A stretch of 36,973 nt of DNA, from the NCBI GenBank assembly GCA_030267965.1, contig BRYA01000301.1, positions 1-36,973 on the forward strand. The letters run 5' to 3'. The notes under the pieces are model-generated. The model made no database searches and was not told the origin of the DNA. It was given only the letters and a program-made list of their open reading frames with translations. Shown here one piece after another: positions 18,323 to 30,340 of the stretch (positions are counted from its first letter, which is position 1; each line of letters starts with the position of its first letter). Both the position numbers and the translations under genes were made by a program. Source of the DNA: Triparma columacea. Its lineage: Eukaryota > Sar > Bolidophyceae > Parmales > Triparmaceae.

Positions 18323-19592
18323 ATGACCATTCCTTGCGCATACTTTTTCGGTGAGAAAGGCAGGTATGGTTGTGTCGCTGGTGATGAGTGCAAGTTCTCT
18401 CACGAACTTCGAGACTATAAGAACCCTCCTGCTCGGAACATAAAATCCCGGCCTACTGCCAAACTGGTGTCGATGGTGTCGTTGGCCCCGAAGCCCTCAG
18501 TGGCTCCCCCCCCCCCCCCTGCCCCTGCTCCCTCTAGCGGCGGTCCAGGTTCCATCCCTGTAATGTGTCAACATCACTTCAACACTGGTGGAGGTTGCAT
18601 GTTGGGCTTTGCTTGCCCCTTCCTGCATAGCGAAGATGCCAAGGAGGAGAAGGCTCGTCGGGCGTTGTTTCATGCCAAAGCTTCTTCATCGCCTGTAGCC
18701 CCCCCCCTCGCACCTGCCCCCGCACCCACCCCCACTTCTGCATCCACTCTCTCCGATGAAGTGGAGTGGGAACTTGGAGATGCCTCTGAACCTTACTTCT
18801 ACGGAGCTCCCGGTACGAAGATAGTAACAGTTGCCGACTCTCCTGCTGATATCACCCTCTCCAGTCCCAGTCCAAAAGACACCAGCTCGGCCCCACCCTG
18901 CACCTTCTTTCTCCGTGGGAACTGCCGCAAGGGCGCAACCTGTCGGTTCTCCCACACAATATCCGCCCACCCCCCTTCCACACCCCTCCTGCCCCACCCT
19001 CCTCTCGCCTCCGCCACCTCGGAATCCCTATCCTGCTCAATTTGCCTCGACGACTCGTCAACTGATAAATTTGGTATTCTACAAAATTGCTTCCATGTGT
19101 TTCACTATTCCTGCCTAAAAAACTGGAGGTCTGAGGGCTCTGCTTGGTAAGAACCAAAGCAGCATATGACAACGATTTCGTAGAATGAGAATAAGACAAC
19201 AACGATATGAAGATAACTAACTCTTCACTTCGCTTCGCTTCGCTTCGCTTCGCTTCGCCCCACCAAACCACGCCCTCTCTTGTAGTGTCTCTACCGTCCG
19301 CTCGTGTCCAGTTTGTCGAGCCCCTTCTCACTTCATAATTCCTTATGCTTCCCCAGTAACTGACGAGGCGAAGAAGAGAAACCTCATTGCTGCGTATAAG
19401 TTGAACTGCTCCAAAAAGGATTGTAAATATTTCAAAGAGAAAGGCGAATGCCCCTTTGGCTCCTCATGTTTCTTTCGGCATGTCGACTCGTCAGGAATGG
19501 CGGTGTTACCTCCGAAGCCTCGAGTGAAGCTTACTGATGAGGGGGTCGTTGAGGGTGTCTCTCAGATAAAAATTAGTTCCTTCCTTGAATAA
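18323..19592 (+). CDS. MKRN: Makorin-type CCCH/RING E3 ubiquitin ligase
   Basis: Two exons, 18323-19146 and 19286-19592, are joined across a 139-base GT-AG intron inside the RING, giving 376 residues. Domains in order are CCCH finger 1 (CVAGDECKFSH, near 5-27), CCCH 2 (CMLGFACPFLH, near 82-102) and CCCH 3 (CRKGATCRFSH, near 192-212). A C3HC4 RING follows (CSICLDD, CFHVFHYSC, RSCPVC), then IIPYA and a C-terminal CCCH (CKYFKEKGECPFGSSCFFRH). This order and the C-terminal CPFG-x2-CF-x-RH finger are diagnostic of makorins, RNA-binding ubiquitin ligases. The linkers are Pro/Ala-rich. Splicing restores the Cys codon at the junction. The TAA stop lies within AATAAA, and the neighbouring convergent gene ends 20 bases away. 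Confidence 0.92.
19228..19258 (+). repeat. (CTTCG)6 microsatellite in makorin intron
   Basis: Six perfect CTTCG units lie inside the single intron of the makorin gene. The count is likely to vary between individuals. Confidence 0.9.
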
Positions 19593-19612
19593 AAACAACA
19601 ATTACAGTAACA

Positions 19613-22600
19613 CTAAAACCCCAAGCCGCCCAATCCATCCCCCACCTCCCCCTCCCCCCCCAATTCCTCCTTCAACACTTCCATCTCGACCGCCAGCAAA
19701 CTCTTGGCCAGCTCCTGGTACATCGTGTACCACTCCTCGATCATTTCCTTGTCCTCTCCCGCCGCCTTCACCCCATTCTCTATCATGAATTGATTCTCCC
19801 ACTTCTTTATGTGGCCCTTCCAGGCAGTCTTGGCCTTGAGGATGTCTGCCCTGCTCCCCCCCTTCCTCAACAACTTCTCGGTCTTCTTCTGCAGCTTCTC
19901 TAGCATCTTTATCCCACCTTCAATCTCCTTTGTCTTGGCTCTGCTTTTCCTGTAGCTCTCGTACCATTCACTCCACCGCCTCTTATCGTCACTACTCACG
20001 TCTTTCCCCATCCTCTCCTGGAACTCGTCGATCCATTCCTTAATGAGCGCTTTCCAGTCTTTTCCAATCTCCAAGCAAAGCTCCGTCAGCCTCCCGTCAG
20101 AGCTGTAGACGCAGCAACTTTGCAACCCCTCTTCTTCCCACTTCTTATTCAGCCGCTTGCTCTCCTTCTCCCACTTTCGAAGCGAGTCCCGCCCCTTCCT
20201 CAGCTCTCTGTACATCTTGTACCAATGTTCGAACATCTTTTTCTCCTTGAGTTCCATTGTCCTTCCAAAGGATTTTTCCCAAGCGGACTCAAACTGCGGC
20301 AGGGCGGGAGGAGGGAAGAAAGGTTTAGCTGTAAGGACTGGTATCCCGAATGCGAGGGAGGACAGAAATACAGCTCTCATTAGGGCGTCCCTTCGTCCCC
20401 CCCCCCCCCCCTTCGCCCCTCACCTCCTTCAAAAACTGCTTCAACTCCCCCTCCACCTTTTCTAAATGCAACAAACTGCCCGACCCCCAGCACTGCCCGA
20501 CCAACTCCGCCCCCTCCTTCATCGCCCCTTCCATCTTCTCCCCAAAGTCATTCTCCAAGCCCACAAAAGGCCAGCCCTTCCTCAAATTCTCGGCAGCCCT
20601 GCCGCACCCCTTGTACTGCTGGTACCAATCCACCTTCCTCCTCTTCTCCTCCTTGTCCGGGGGAGCGCAATTGAAAAGGGTATACATTTTTTCCCAGTTC
20701 TTGATCAAGCGCTTCCACCTCCTCCCCAAGTCCTCCACGGCAGCCACGAAGTCCTCCGAGAAACCCAGCTTCGTCTCGACCGCTTCGCCCAGGAGGTCCG
20801 CCCCTTCAGACGTCAGAACTTCTCCATCCTCCAAGAGCTGAGTTTCCCAGTCCCAGAGCTTCTCGATCTTCCTTTCGCCAATGAACATCTTCACCGCCAG
20901 GAGCTTCAGTAGAATCCTTCTCTTCTGCGGAGACATGAGGCTCTGGAAGTACCTCCTCCTGCTTATCGAGCTGCCCGTCTCTCTCAATGTGTCCGCCAGC
21001 TCCCTCCCGGGAAGGAGGCTCTCTCCCCGCAGTCGCTCGTGAATCCTCGCCATTTCCTCCAAAGTTGCATTCAGAGTAATGCTGAAGATGCTCTTCTCCT
21101 TCAGCGCCTGAAGGTAGCAATTTCTCACCCTCCTCATTTCTGCCTCCATGAGGTCGAGAGGCGCCACCTTTGCGCATCCAACCGCACACATTTTCACCAC
21201 CTTGTTGGCGTCAACGACCACGGTAAGCCACTTGAGAAACTTTTCTTGTCCTTTGAGTTTCTCCAGGGTGGCGACAGAGGGCCAAGCCTCCCCCCAGCGC
21301 CTCATAAAAATGGCGACACCGAGGAAGGCGACAAGACCGAAGCCGTTCACGACGCTAAGACCTACGAACTGTCTGCTCGGGAGGGTTATTGCGCTCCTCA
21401 TCTCCTGGACGTTAAAGACGAGCATGGTGCAGTTGAAGATGTGGACAAAGTCCAGGATTCCCCTGCAAATGTTGCTACTCCTGAGGCGGAAGGGGCGGAG
21501 GATAACCGTGTATAAACAACCCACCAGCGCTAGGACCCACAGGCAGGCTCCGAGGAGAGGTCTGTTGTCGTAGAGAAGGAGGAAAGCAGCTATGTGAATG
21601 AATCTGAAGCGGCGGGAGGGGAAAGTCGGTGTTATTTTGGTGTGCGGGAGATGGCGGTCGGTGCCCCCTTTGCCTCCCATCCCCCCACCCACGTACCTCC
21701 CAAAAATCCAATACGACCTCCACCACCTCCCCCTCCATTCCCAACTACTGAGGGACCACATCCCACCCCATGCCCAGTCCTCTCCCAACTCGAGCATCCA
21801 CTCCAATTCGTACCTGACCAACATCTTGGTATGGTCGATGCGAGAGTTGTAAGTTGTGCCACTGACGGTGCTCCTATAGTAGAAGGAGAGAAGGAACTTT
21901 GTCACCCCGCAGCACGTCAGGCCCACAACGAGGGCCGCCAGCCAGTAGTCTGACCCCGAACACTCGGCCTCCTTGTCGACCTCCATCCCGTCAAAGGATT
22001 CGTACTCAATGGTCCAAGTCACGGCCTTGATGTTTGAGACAGGGACGCACTGGAAAAGCCGTGAGAAGGCCAGCAGGAGCGGCAGGAGCAAGAAATCCAG
22101 CACAAACACGGTGACAGCCTCTAGCTTCATGAATAGGACCCTCCTACCCAGCCTAAACTTCCTCTCCAGAACCCGGAAGGAACCGTACACCAAAACAGGG
22201 GCGATGCACATCATCATGGCATAATTTTTATACCGACCCTCGAACCCCCGCCACTCCGTGAAAAACTCTTGCCGCCACAGGACGAAGTCCAGGTTCACCG
22301 CGACCGCAAGGCCCTTCATGACCTCCAGGTACTTGGCCGGCCAAAACTGGAATGAAGCCACCAACAGCAGAGAGTGAAGCTGGAAAAATTCAAGCAACAT
22401 CCACGCCTTCTCGAACAAGCTAAGGTCAGCTGACTGGAACACCGGCACGCTCTTCGGTAAAGGTATCCCCCCCACCACCAAGCTGCTATTTTCATCAACC
22501 TGAACAACCTCCTCCTTGGGCACCCCCCCCTCCATCTCCCCAACCTTGACGCCATCAACCTCCTCATCCACCGCAGCGAGATTTGCCCCCAGGAGAGGGT

Positions 22601-22673
22601 TCACCGCGGGTTCAGGAACGGCATATCTTGCCGATGGTTTCTGAAACATTTTAATAATTTGTATTCCAGGCAT
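19613..22673 (-). CDS. Polytopic membrane protein with C-terminal Trp-rich 35-residue repeats
   Basis: Three exons, 22673-21697, 21603-20424 and 20293-19613, give 945 residues. Introns are 93 bases (21604-21696, in frame and stop-free) and 130 bases. An N-terminal cytosolic stretch of about 90 residues precedes about eight hydrophobic segments, among them YAMMMCIAPVLVYGSF, FVLDFLLLPLLLAF, YWLAALVVGLTCCGVTKFLL, LLGACLWVLALVGCLYTVIL and GLVAFLGVAIFM. The layout resembles the channel-like C-terminal halves of large TRP-like stramenopile membrane proteins, but I see no pore motif that proves it. The soluble C-terminal part is charged helix with three exact-length 35-residue cores of W-K-x2-I-K-x-W ... 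W-Y-x2-Y plus one shorter copy. The ATG at 22673 follows an in-frame TAG; a second ATG is 9 codons later. It diverges from the GnT-I gene. Confidence 0.8.
19690..20735 (-). repeat. Trp-rich 35-residue protein repeats
   Basis: Copies begin at about 20730 (WKRLIKNWEKMY ... DWYQQY), 20070 (WKALIKEWIDEF ... EWYESY) and 19825 (WKGHIKKWENQF ... EWYTMY). Each core is exactly 35 residues from the first Trp to the last Tyr. A shorter related copy (AWEKSF ... HWYKMY) starts exon 3 near 20293. Confidence 0.8.
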
Positions 22674-22851
22674 CTAGAAAAGACTTCCAAATAAAAACAC
22701 ATATTCAACGTCTGATCTTAGAGCCTCTCTTGATTGTCCTTCGTCTGATACACTCTTTACCAACCAGTACGCCCGTATATACCTCCTATCCTCTCAAATC
22801 CTTTCGTGAACTCTACTTTCAGCTCGTCATTCTCGACCTGATAACAAAAAG
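22674..22851. promoter_or_regulatory. Short divergent promoter
   Basis: This 178-base region separates the start codons of the Trp-repeat membrane protein and GnT-I. It is pyrimidine-rich on the + strand and shows no assignable factor site. Confidence 0.4.
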
Positions 22852-24704
22852 ATGGCCTCCAACCCCAATTTCTTAATAAACGTATTAATCATACTAGTAT
22901 TAGTGTTCATGGTCGGATTCCAAATCGGATTACATTCACATACCGTAGGAAATAATCTGGAACTTGACATTGGGAAGTGGCACATCGCCGTTGACACAGC
23001 AGAGAGGAGCGAGGCAAGACACAATATGGAAAATAGGGGACAACAGGGTAGTGGTAATATTGCGGGGAATAATGTGAGACGATATGAATCAGATCAAATG
23101 CTGGTTACCCCTGACTTACCGCCCCATCTACAATCTAAACCACAGCAACCACGTCCTCCCTCCCCTCCTCCGCCTCCGCAACAACACATTCTCCCTCCGC
23201 CTCCACCCCCACCTCCGCCCCCACCCCCGCCCCTTCCCCCGCCCCCACCTCTGCAACGTCCGCCCCCGCCTCCTCCGCCCCCCCAGGTCCTCCCACCTGC
23301 AGTCCCCTCAGCCCCAGCAGGTTCCATGAGGGCGTACCTCGAGGGCGGCAGCAAGCTCACTTTGATCGTGCTCGCCTGCAACCGTCCTGAGTACCTGTCC
23401 CGGACCTTAACCTCCCTAATGAAGGATGTGCGTGGTGTCCGAGTTGAGGACGTCCTCGTCGTCCAAGACGGGAAGCATGCAGAAACCCAGAAGGTCATCG
23501 AAGACTTTGGGCTCAACTTTGTGCAGAACACTGGGGGGACCAACTTGAGGAGGGGTGCGGTCAACGACGGCGCGGCTAGAATCGCGACCCACTATAAGTT
23601 CGCCATTACCAAAGGATTCGAACACAACCCTGCCAGCCCCGCAGTCATTGTGTTGGAGGTGAGAATGGACTTGAAGCGAAGTAGCGTGTAGTATGGTATC
23701 AGACACTAACGCAGCTCCTCTGTCGCCTTTTCGCTCCTCCTCCTTGCTTCACAGGACGACTTCCTTTTCAGCCCCGATTTCCTCGAGTACTTTGAGAATA
23801 ACGGACCGGTGCTCGAAGAGGACCCAACCACGTTCATAATGTCAGCGTGGAACGACAATGGGAATAAGATACACGTGAACGATAGAAATAAGGTGGGGAA
23901 TGAGGCGAGGAGCATGCAGAGAGCTTTAGGCTTCACACACATACACGCATACACACACACTACCAATATAGCTAACGCTTCCCTCTCTCACCCCCCCTTC
24001 TCTCTCGCCCCACAGTTACTTAGGACTGACTACTTCCCTGGCTTGGGCTGGATGATGCCTCGGAAGCTTTGGTCTGAGTTGGGTGCGTCTTGGCCCAACA
24101 CCCACTGGGACCACTGGATGCGGGACCCTCTCCGGCATAAGGGGCGGTCTTGCGTGTTCCCCGAGGTCCCCCGCGATTACCACATAGGAGTCAAGGGCAC
24201 TTTTATGGACGACTTCCACCACAAGGCGTACTTTGCTGACATTGGATACAATAAAGACGAAAGCTTCAACTGGAGGGGGGACGAGTGGAAGGGAGTAGTG
24301 AAGGCAACGTACGACAACGATTTGAAGGAGGGGATTGGTGGGGCGAAGGAGCTAAACAGTTTGGCTGATTTTGAAAACGTGTCGGGTGAAAGGTGAGAGA
24401 GGACGAGAAGTAAAGCAGCAGTACATTTTTTTGCTCCGCTCACACACCGCTTCTTCCCATTCCCCTCGTTTCACCCAGATTTGTCATTTACATCAACGTA
24501 AACCCAAAGAATCCAACTCAGCCATTCAAACAGATCGGACAGTACTTCTCGATTTGGCACGAAATACAAAGAGGAGGGTACGAGGGTGTTCACGGCTTCT
24601 GGTGGAAGAATGAAAACTACGTATACATCATCAACGAGGGGGAACAGGGGGGCTTCAAGAGCGGGAGAACAGGCAAGCTCTGGGCTGTCGGAGACTTTCA
24701 ATAA
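22852..24704 (+). CDS. MGAT1: N-acetylglucosaminyltransferase I (GT13 family)
   Basis: Four exons, 22852-23658, 23755-23892, 24016-24392 and 24479-24704, give 515 residues. It is a type II Golgi protein: a short cytosolic end, one membrane anchor (FLINVLIILVLVFMVGFQIGL) and a stem with a long polyproline tract at about residues 100-145. The catalytic domain starts near SKLTLIVLACNRPEYLSRTL. It includes LVVQDG, the metal-binding Glu-Asp-Asp split by intron 1, SAWNDNG, RTDYFPGLGWMM, HWDHWMRDP and CVFPEVPRDYH. GnT-I adds GlcNAc to the Man5GlcNAc2 arm to start complex N-glycans; POMGNT1 is the nearest alternative. Intron 2 (123 bases, CA-rich, donor GTGGGG) is in frame and open. The exon set chosen restores the NRNK-LLRTDYF join. 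The stop codon overlaps AATAAA at 24700-24705. Confidence 0.93.
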
Positions 24705-24739
24705 ATTTTTGACCATAATGTACCACCTAATCTATTTAT

Positions 24740-27700
24740 TTAAAGGGTCGAAACGCTGGACCCAGAAATTGAATCCGAGTCTGAATCCGAGTCGCTATCG
24801 CTATCCGAGGATGAGATGTACTCGTAGTGGGGAATCACGGGCTCATTTGGCTTCTCCCAAGACGACTGGCTCGTGATCTTGTCGAAATAATAGCACTGGT
24901 TGTACTCTTCGCTCCAGCGTTCTATCCAGCGGATCTTCTTTTGCTCTTCCCTCTTCTGCTCTATACTCTTGGCAGCCTTTTCCTCTTCCTTCGCGGCGTC
25001 TTCAACGGCAGGTATTGCAGCCTTTGATCTCTCACTTCTCTTTTCGACTTCACTCTCGGCAGCGCTCTTCCCCTCCCCTTGCGAATTCTTCTTCTTCTCA
25101 TCTCCATTATCCTCGACCTTCGTATTACTTTTCTTGACCGCCTCTTCCCATGCTGCCGTCTGCTCTTCACTTTGCAGCCTCTCTCTCTTGGAGACCTTCC
25201 TTCCATGCCGACCCCTGACGTGCTTCTGAATGAGCACTGCGCTGCTTTCCCTTCGCATTTTTGCGCGCTTCTCAACTTGCTCCGTCGCCGCCAGCTTCTT
25301 CGCGTTCTCATCGTCTTCATCGTCGCTGTCGGACACGTTCAACCTGGCCTTTTCTTCTTCCATCATTCTCAGCATCCTCTCCTTTATACTCTCCTTGGCT
25401 TCCCCTTCCGCCGCCTCGACCGCCTCGCAGTCTTCCTGAGCGCCCATTTTGCCCTCCTCCTCCTTCTCCACCTCCTCTTTCTCCTCCTCCTCCTCTTCCT
25501 CCTCCTCATGCTCCGGCTCCTCCTGCTTCGCCTCAGCGATCTTCTCCTCCTCCTCGTCTCTATCATCTTCCCCATAGTTATGCTCTTCGACTTCATCTTT
25601 AACCTCCTCCTCCTCCTCAATCCTACCACGGCCATAATCACCGACAACAACGGTAGTGGTTGCGGTGCTATTGGCATGGCTAGGGGCAGGACTCCCAGCC
25701 CTCGAGTCATTCGCTGCCCTGGAACCAAGGTCAGGGCTGGCCATGATGTCTTCCCTCTCTAGGCTTTCGTTCTCCTCCTGGTCCATAGCCGCAGTGCTGG
25801 CAGTCTCGCTGACCCCCACCCTCCCGACCATGGCCCTCTCAGCCGTCTCCCTTACCCTCCTCTCTCGTTCCTTCGCTGCCTCCTGCCTTCTCCTCACCTC
25901 GGCCTGGACGTTGTCCGCGGTCATGGCCTGGGTCGACCACCGAGAGGAAGCCACGGACATGACTTCATCGTCGCGGAGCGGAAGCTGCGAAACATCTTCG
26001 ATCCTGCCCATGCCCTCGACGCCCTCTACGGCGTCCCCTCCGTCCTCCAACTTCTTGACGAGAGCCTCGACTGCGCCGTCGCCCGCGTTACTCTCGAGCA
26101 AATGGAGCAGCTCCTTCACGCCCCGACGACTGTTGACAACTCTCTTGGCTACATCTCCCACTTCCACCATTTCCTCCTCGGACATTTCGTAACTGTCCCT
26201 ATCGAACTTTGGAATCCCAACCTCATCGAAGATGCCGATCTTCTGGAGAGTCTGACGGTACGAGAGGAGCGTATCAGGAGAGCAGAAGGAGCGACGGTGC
26301 ATGTCGAAGAGGACATGCATGGCAGTTGAGGCCGTCGTGAACTCCTGTTCCATCTCCCTGACCCAGTCAGAAATTTCCTTCCTCGCAAAGACTTTGCTAT
26401 TGCTTCCGTAGCCTCCTCCGTAAGAGCCCTCCCCCTCGCTCTTCGCCTTGAAACCATTCAGGAGATCAACAGCGTTCAAGCTACCCCCGCTCATCACAAG
26501 AGTGTTGTTGCCGTCACTAGAAGGTGACATTGTCCTGCTCTTTCCGAGCCTGCTCCTCGTGTCAGCCCAGTCTTCATTTATCCCCCTCCCGAAGTTTTCT
26601 TGCTGAGCAACAAGGTTGAGGCCTGTCTCCTGCATCTTAACGAACCGCTGGACTTCTTCGTTCAACATCGCGATGTCGTCGCTGACCTTGCCCTTCTTCT
26701 TTGACTTCTTGGTGCCTTGCGCCACGAAAGCGACGCTATTCGCGCCACCCTTCTTCTGCCGCATCCTCGCCTTCAAGGCCTCAACCGAAGTTGGGCCCGA
26801 GCTGGCGCCGAGTTTCTTCTTCTTATTTAACTCTCTTATTTCCCTAGGAACGCTTCGCCCAAACGCGAGCTGTGCGTGGTGCACCATTGGAACCTTCTTG
26901 TTTGGGGTGTAGAATGGATTGATGGGGACACTCAACTTCTTAATGAGGCTCTCCTGTTGCTCGGCGGTCAGCTTCATCTTGGGAGGCCCCGGCTCCTTTG
27001 CGTACTCAGGGACCTTTTCTCTCGCCGCCAGAATTTTCTTCCACTGCATCATCCTCTCCTTATCGTGGGCTGCTTGTACGCGAGCGTACTCTTCCTTCTC
27101 AAGCTTCCTCAGATGCTCTCTCTCTTCCCTCATGCTCTTGCTTACCCAACCACCCGCTCCACTCTTTTCCCCCGAAACTTGCTGACCCCTCCTCGACTTC
27201 GCACCGGTGCTCGCCAGCATTCCCGTCCTGGGGAGGCCCTTGCCGTCGATGTTCTTAATATGAGGCAAGAGGCACGTCACGATCGGGCGATATCCGCGCG
27301 TTTTGGACAGAGGATTTCCCTTCATCTTGAGGGACTTGAGAGCCAAATTGCACGAGAGGGTGCGAATGGCACCCTGAGTTGCAATCTCGTTGTGGCTAAC
27401 GTCGAGCTCTTGGAGCTTGCTCAGGAATTCCAGCCCCTTCACGGCCTTCATCTTGTTGTGGGATAGGTTGACGGTGCGGAGGTCCATACAGCTATCCAGT
27501 CCGGAAATGCGGCTAAGATTATTATGGCTCGCGTCCAAGGTTTCTAGCGTCCTGGGAAGGTTGTTGTTCCCGGATGGGGCAAGCCTTTGAAGAAGATTGT
27601 TCGATACGTTTAGGTGGAGTAGCGAAGGCAGAGAGGAAAGCGCAGGGGTATTCAGGGACATGAGCTGGTTATAAGAAAGGTCGAGGGAAATAAGAGAATC

Positions 27701-30232
27701 GAGGGTAGCGATGGAAAGGGCAGGAGGGAAGACAACGGAAGTCAACCCTAGGCGAGAGAGTGAGAGGTGCTCCTTATGTTCGTCAACGTAGTGAGATGGA
27801 GTAGAGGGGAACTGAGAGACCTCGTAGTTGTCGGGCTGGGAGCTGTGGGCGTTGACCTTTAAGACACTTCCACTTTCGCCACCGATGCCGCCGCTGCCAC
27901 CTCTTCTTTCCCTGGATGGCGAAGAGTAAGGATCCTGTTGCGCATGGGCTTCCATCGTAGACGAAGTGACCTCGACGATGCCGGAAACGTTGCTGGCGGT
28001 GGACTTCTTTGAGGCCGAGAATGCAGAGGTGGCACCGAAGGCCGCACCTCTCCGATTCATGATCTCAGTCATCATCGAGCTCGATGTCGTGTAGTCGGAG
28101 CTGTTTGAGGAATCCTTCCATGCCGTTGTAGGGGGCGGCCGGGAGCCATTGGTACCCTGCGGGACTGAGCGCCCGAGGGAGTGCGTGAAGCGGTAGGTCG
28201 AGGATGTCGAAGAAGCATTGGAGTTGGTTGACGATTTGAGGGCAGCAGGAGGCGAATTCTGTGACGAGCCAAACGGCGAGCGGCGAGACGACGGAGGTTA
28301 CTTATAAGGCGTATAGGACACTCAAGTAATGAGGCACGCAAGCCACGACATAGAGCCCACTTACCTCCGTCCGCTGGGCGAGTTCGGCCCTCTTCTTCCA
28401 CATTTCCGCGTCCTTGGCTTTGTTCACGTCATCAAAGTATTTCTCCGAGCTGCTAGGATCGTCATCAGATCCAAATTTCGCTGAAGAGGCCAGCGGGTCT
28501 TCCGGAGACTGGGTATCCAAGTGCTCTTTTCTCGGTGGGGACGAATGTTGGTGAAGGTTGCTCTTAATCTTCTCAGTGCTCTTCGTCTGGGGCGAAGCGG
28601 GGGCCTTCCCGCTGGTCCGTGGGGAACCCGATTCGGAGCCGTCTGAGGACCTCAGGTCGTCCAGCTTCATCGAGGGCGGGTTTGGGTTATTCTTGGGGGA
28701 AAGGGCACGGGTGATGGGCGGCTCCTTGCTGGACGGAGGGGTAGATGTGATGTCAATGGCAATCTTGGGCTTCGATACGGGTTTCGAAACCTCGGACTTC
28801 GGGTCGATGGCCGACGCAGGTTTAGCTGCGCTGCCCCAGTCATCGTCATCATCAAACCCATCGAATCCTCCACTGGTGGAGTTGAAGGTTCCGTCGTTTG
28901 CTTTCAATGAATCACCTGGCACATCCCACGCGTCATCAGAAGGAAAGAAGGGGGTCGTCACAGCCTTCTCGGTGGGGAGAGTCTGAGGGGAGAAAACATC
29001 GTCAGAGGTCGGCTGTTGCTGCTGCCGTTGGGCTGGGTGCTGCGATGCGAGAAATGAAGCGAATAGCGAGGGTTTGAGGAGTGGGGCGACAACCAAGTAG
29101 TTAGTGTCAGGGCGTTTTGTCCACTCTCACCTTCTTATCGTCGTCCTCCTGCTGCTGTTCTTTGTGCTGCTCTTGGTTTCGCTGCTGCTCCTCCTGCTGT
29201 TTGAGCTTCTCTTGCTCGCGAAGCATCTGGTGGAGAGGTGAGGAGGGGTTGGGTTTAGTGCGCTTTTGTTGGCTTTGCTCGTTTGAAATGTCTCGCCACG
29301 TCCGTTCCTTTCCTCACCTCCTGCTTCCTGCGTTCCATCTCTTCTCTCTGGTGGACTTCCATCTGCAGCATGTCATGCTCTCGCCTCAACCGTTCCTCGC
29401 GCTGCGCCTCTTCGTGCTGCTGTCGGCGCTGGCTCCTCTTGCGCTCCGAGTCGGACTGCTCGGGTGAGGCGGGAGACATAGGGGAGGCCTTATCGTCATC
29501 CTCCTCAGGATGAAGGAGGTCCTCCTGGGCGGTTGTCATGCGGGGCATGAGGGGGACCCCGTTCTTGCCCGGCCTCTGGAGCATGTGCACCAATGAGGAC
29601 TCGAAACCCATGAGGTTGATCTTCCCCGCCTCCCCGAACTGCTGCATCATAACCTCAACCTCATGGGACTTGAAGGTCTTGCCGGTGTAAGCCTTGACCG
29701 CAGAACGGTAGGAGGCGAAATCGATGCTGCCCGTCGATATAGGATCGGCGATCTTCCAGGCCTCCCGGATGTCGTAGCGCATGCGAACGTAGGTTATCAT
29801 CTCCTGGTACGAGTGCAGGTCAATCATGGCCTGGGCATTTGGGGACACTGGGTTGCCGTCAAGATGAACCTCCCGGAGCTCGGCCATTTCTGTCCCATTG
29901 TATCGCCCTCCCACCATCCTCGAGAGGTGGTCCTTCATCACCATCACCAAGGCAGCGACCCCCCGAGGTCCAATTTGGTTGTCATGCAAATTGATCTTCC
30001 CATAGAAGGGAAGTTGGAGGAGTGTCTGGGCCAGAACCATAACATCCTTATCAGTGAGCGAGGCCTTCCTCAAATCCAGCTTATCCCTCTTCACAGTCTT
30101 GGTCAAGGCCTTGGGAACGGTCAATTTCGACTGGGTAGCTATTTCCTCATAAAGGTCAAGGAAACGTGCAGGTTCCTGCGATTTGGGAAAGCGCCGGGAC
30201 GGCTCCGTGGGAGGCTTAGATCTGCCAAACAT
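24740..30232 (-). CDS. LRR / coiled-coil / IQ / WW multidomain protein
   Basis: Four exons, 30232-29318, 29226-29131, 29039-28365 and 28258-24740, all phase 0, give 1734 residues. Introns are 91, 91 and 106 bases. Residues 50-110 form a short LRR (LRKASLTDKDVMVLAQTLL, INLHDNQIG). Residues 150-185 resemble an EF-hand-like pair (IADPISTGSIDFASY). Residues 270-350 are Glu/Gln/Arg coiled coil. Residues 360-720 look disordered. Residues 725-900 are an SDS22-type LRR (SLDLSYNQL, TLDASHNNLS, TVNLSHNKM, ELDVSHNEI). A very acidic stretch precedes an IQ calmodulin-binding motif (AVLIQKHVRGRHGRK, near 1563-1585). A WW domain (ERWSEEYNQCYYFD ... SSWEKP) lies near 1665-1695. The ATG at 30232 is the first in frame. 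The mix of LRR, IQ and WW suggests a cytoskeletal or ciliary scaffold; that is inference. A split into two genes at intron 3 is possible but the junctions are good. Confidence 0.8.
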
Positions 30233-30340
30233 CTTGAAGACCAGCAGAGATCGTGGAGGCCCAGTTTTGGATTCGAAGAGGGGGGGATTTCCCAAGGTTT
30301 TTGGTTCCTGCCAGGTTCAGGGCAAAGACTCTCTCCACGA
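30233..30340. promoter_or_regulatory. Very short divergent promoter
   Basis: Only 108 bases separate the start codons of the LRR/WW gene and the small membrane-protein gene, so both must initiate from the same compact region. A G run (GGGGGGATTT) near 30280 is the only obvious feature. Confidence 0.45.

Noticed and set aside
23094..23564. Minus-strand glycine-rich open frame opposite the GnT-I stem
   Set aside because: It is the complement of the polyproline tract in a clearly coding exon.
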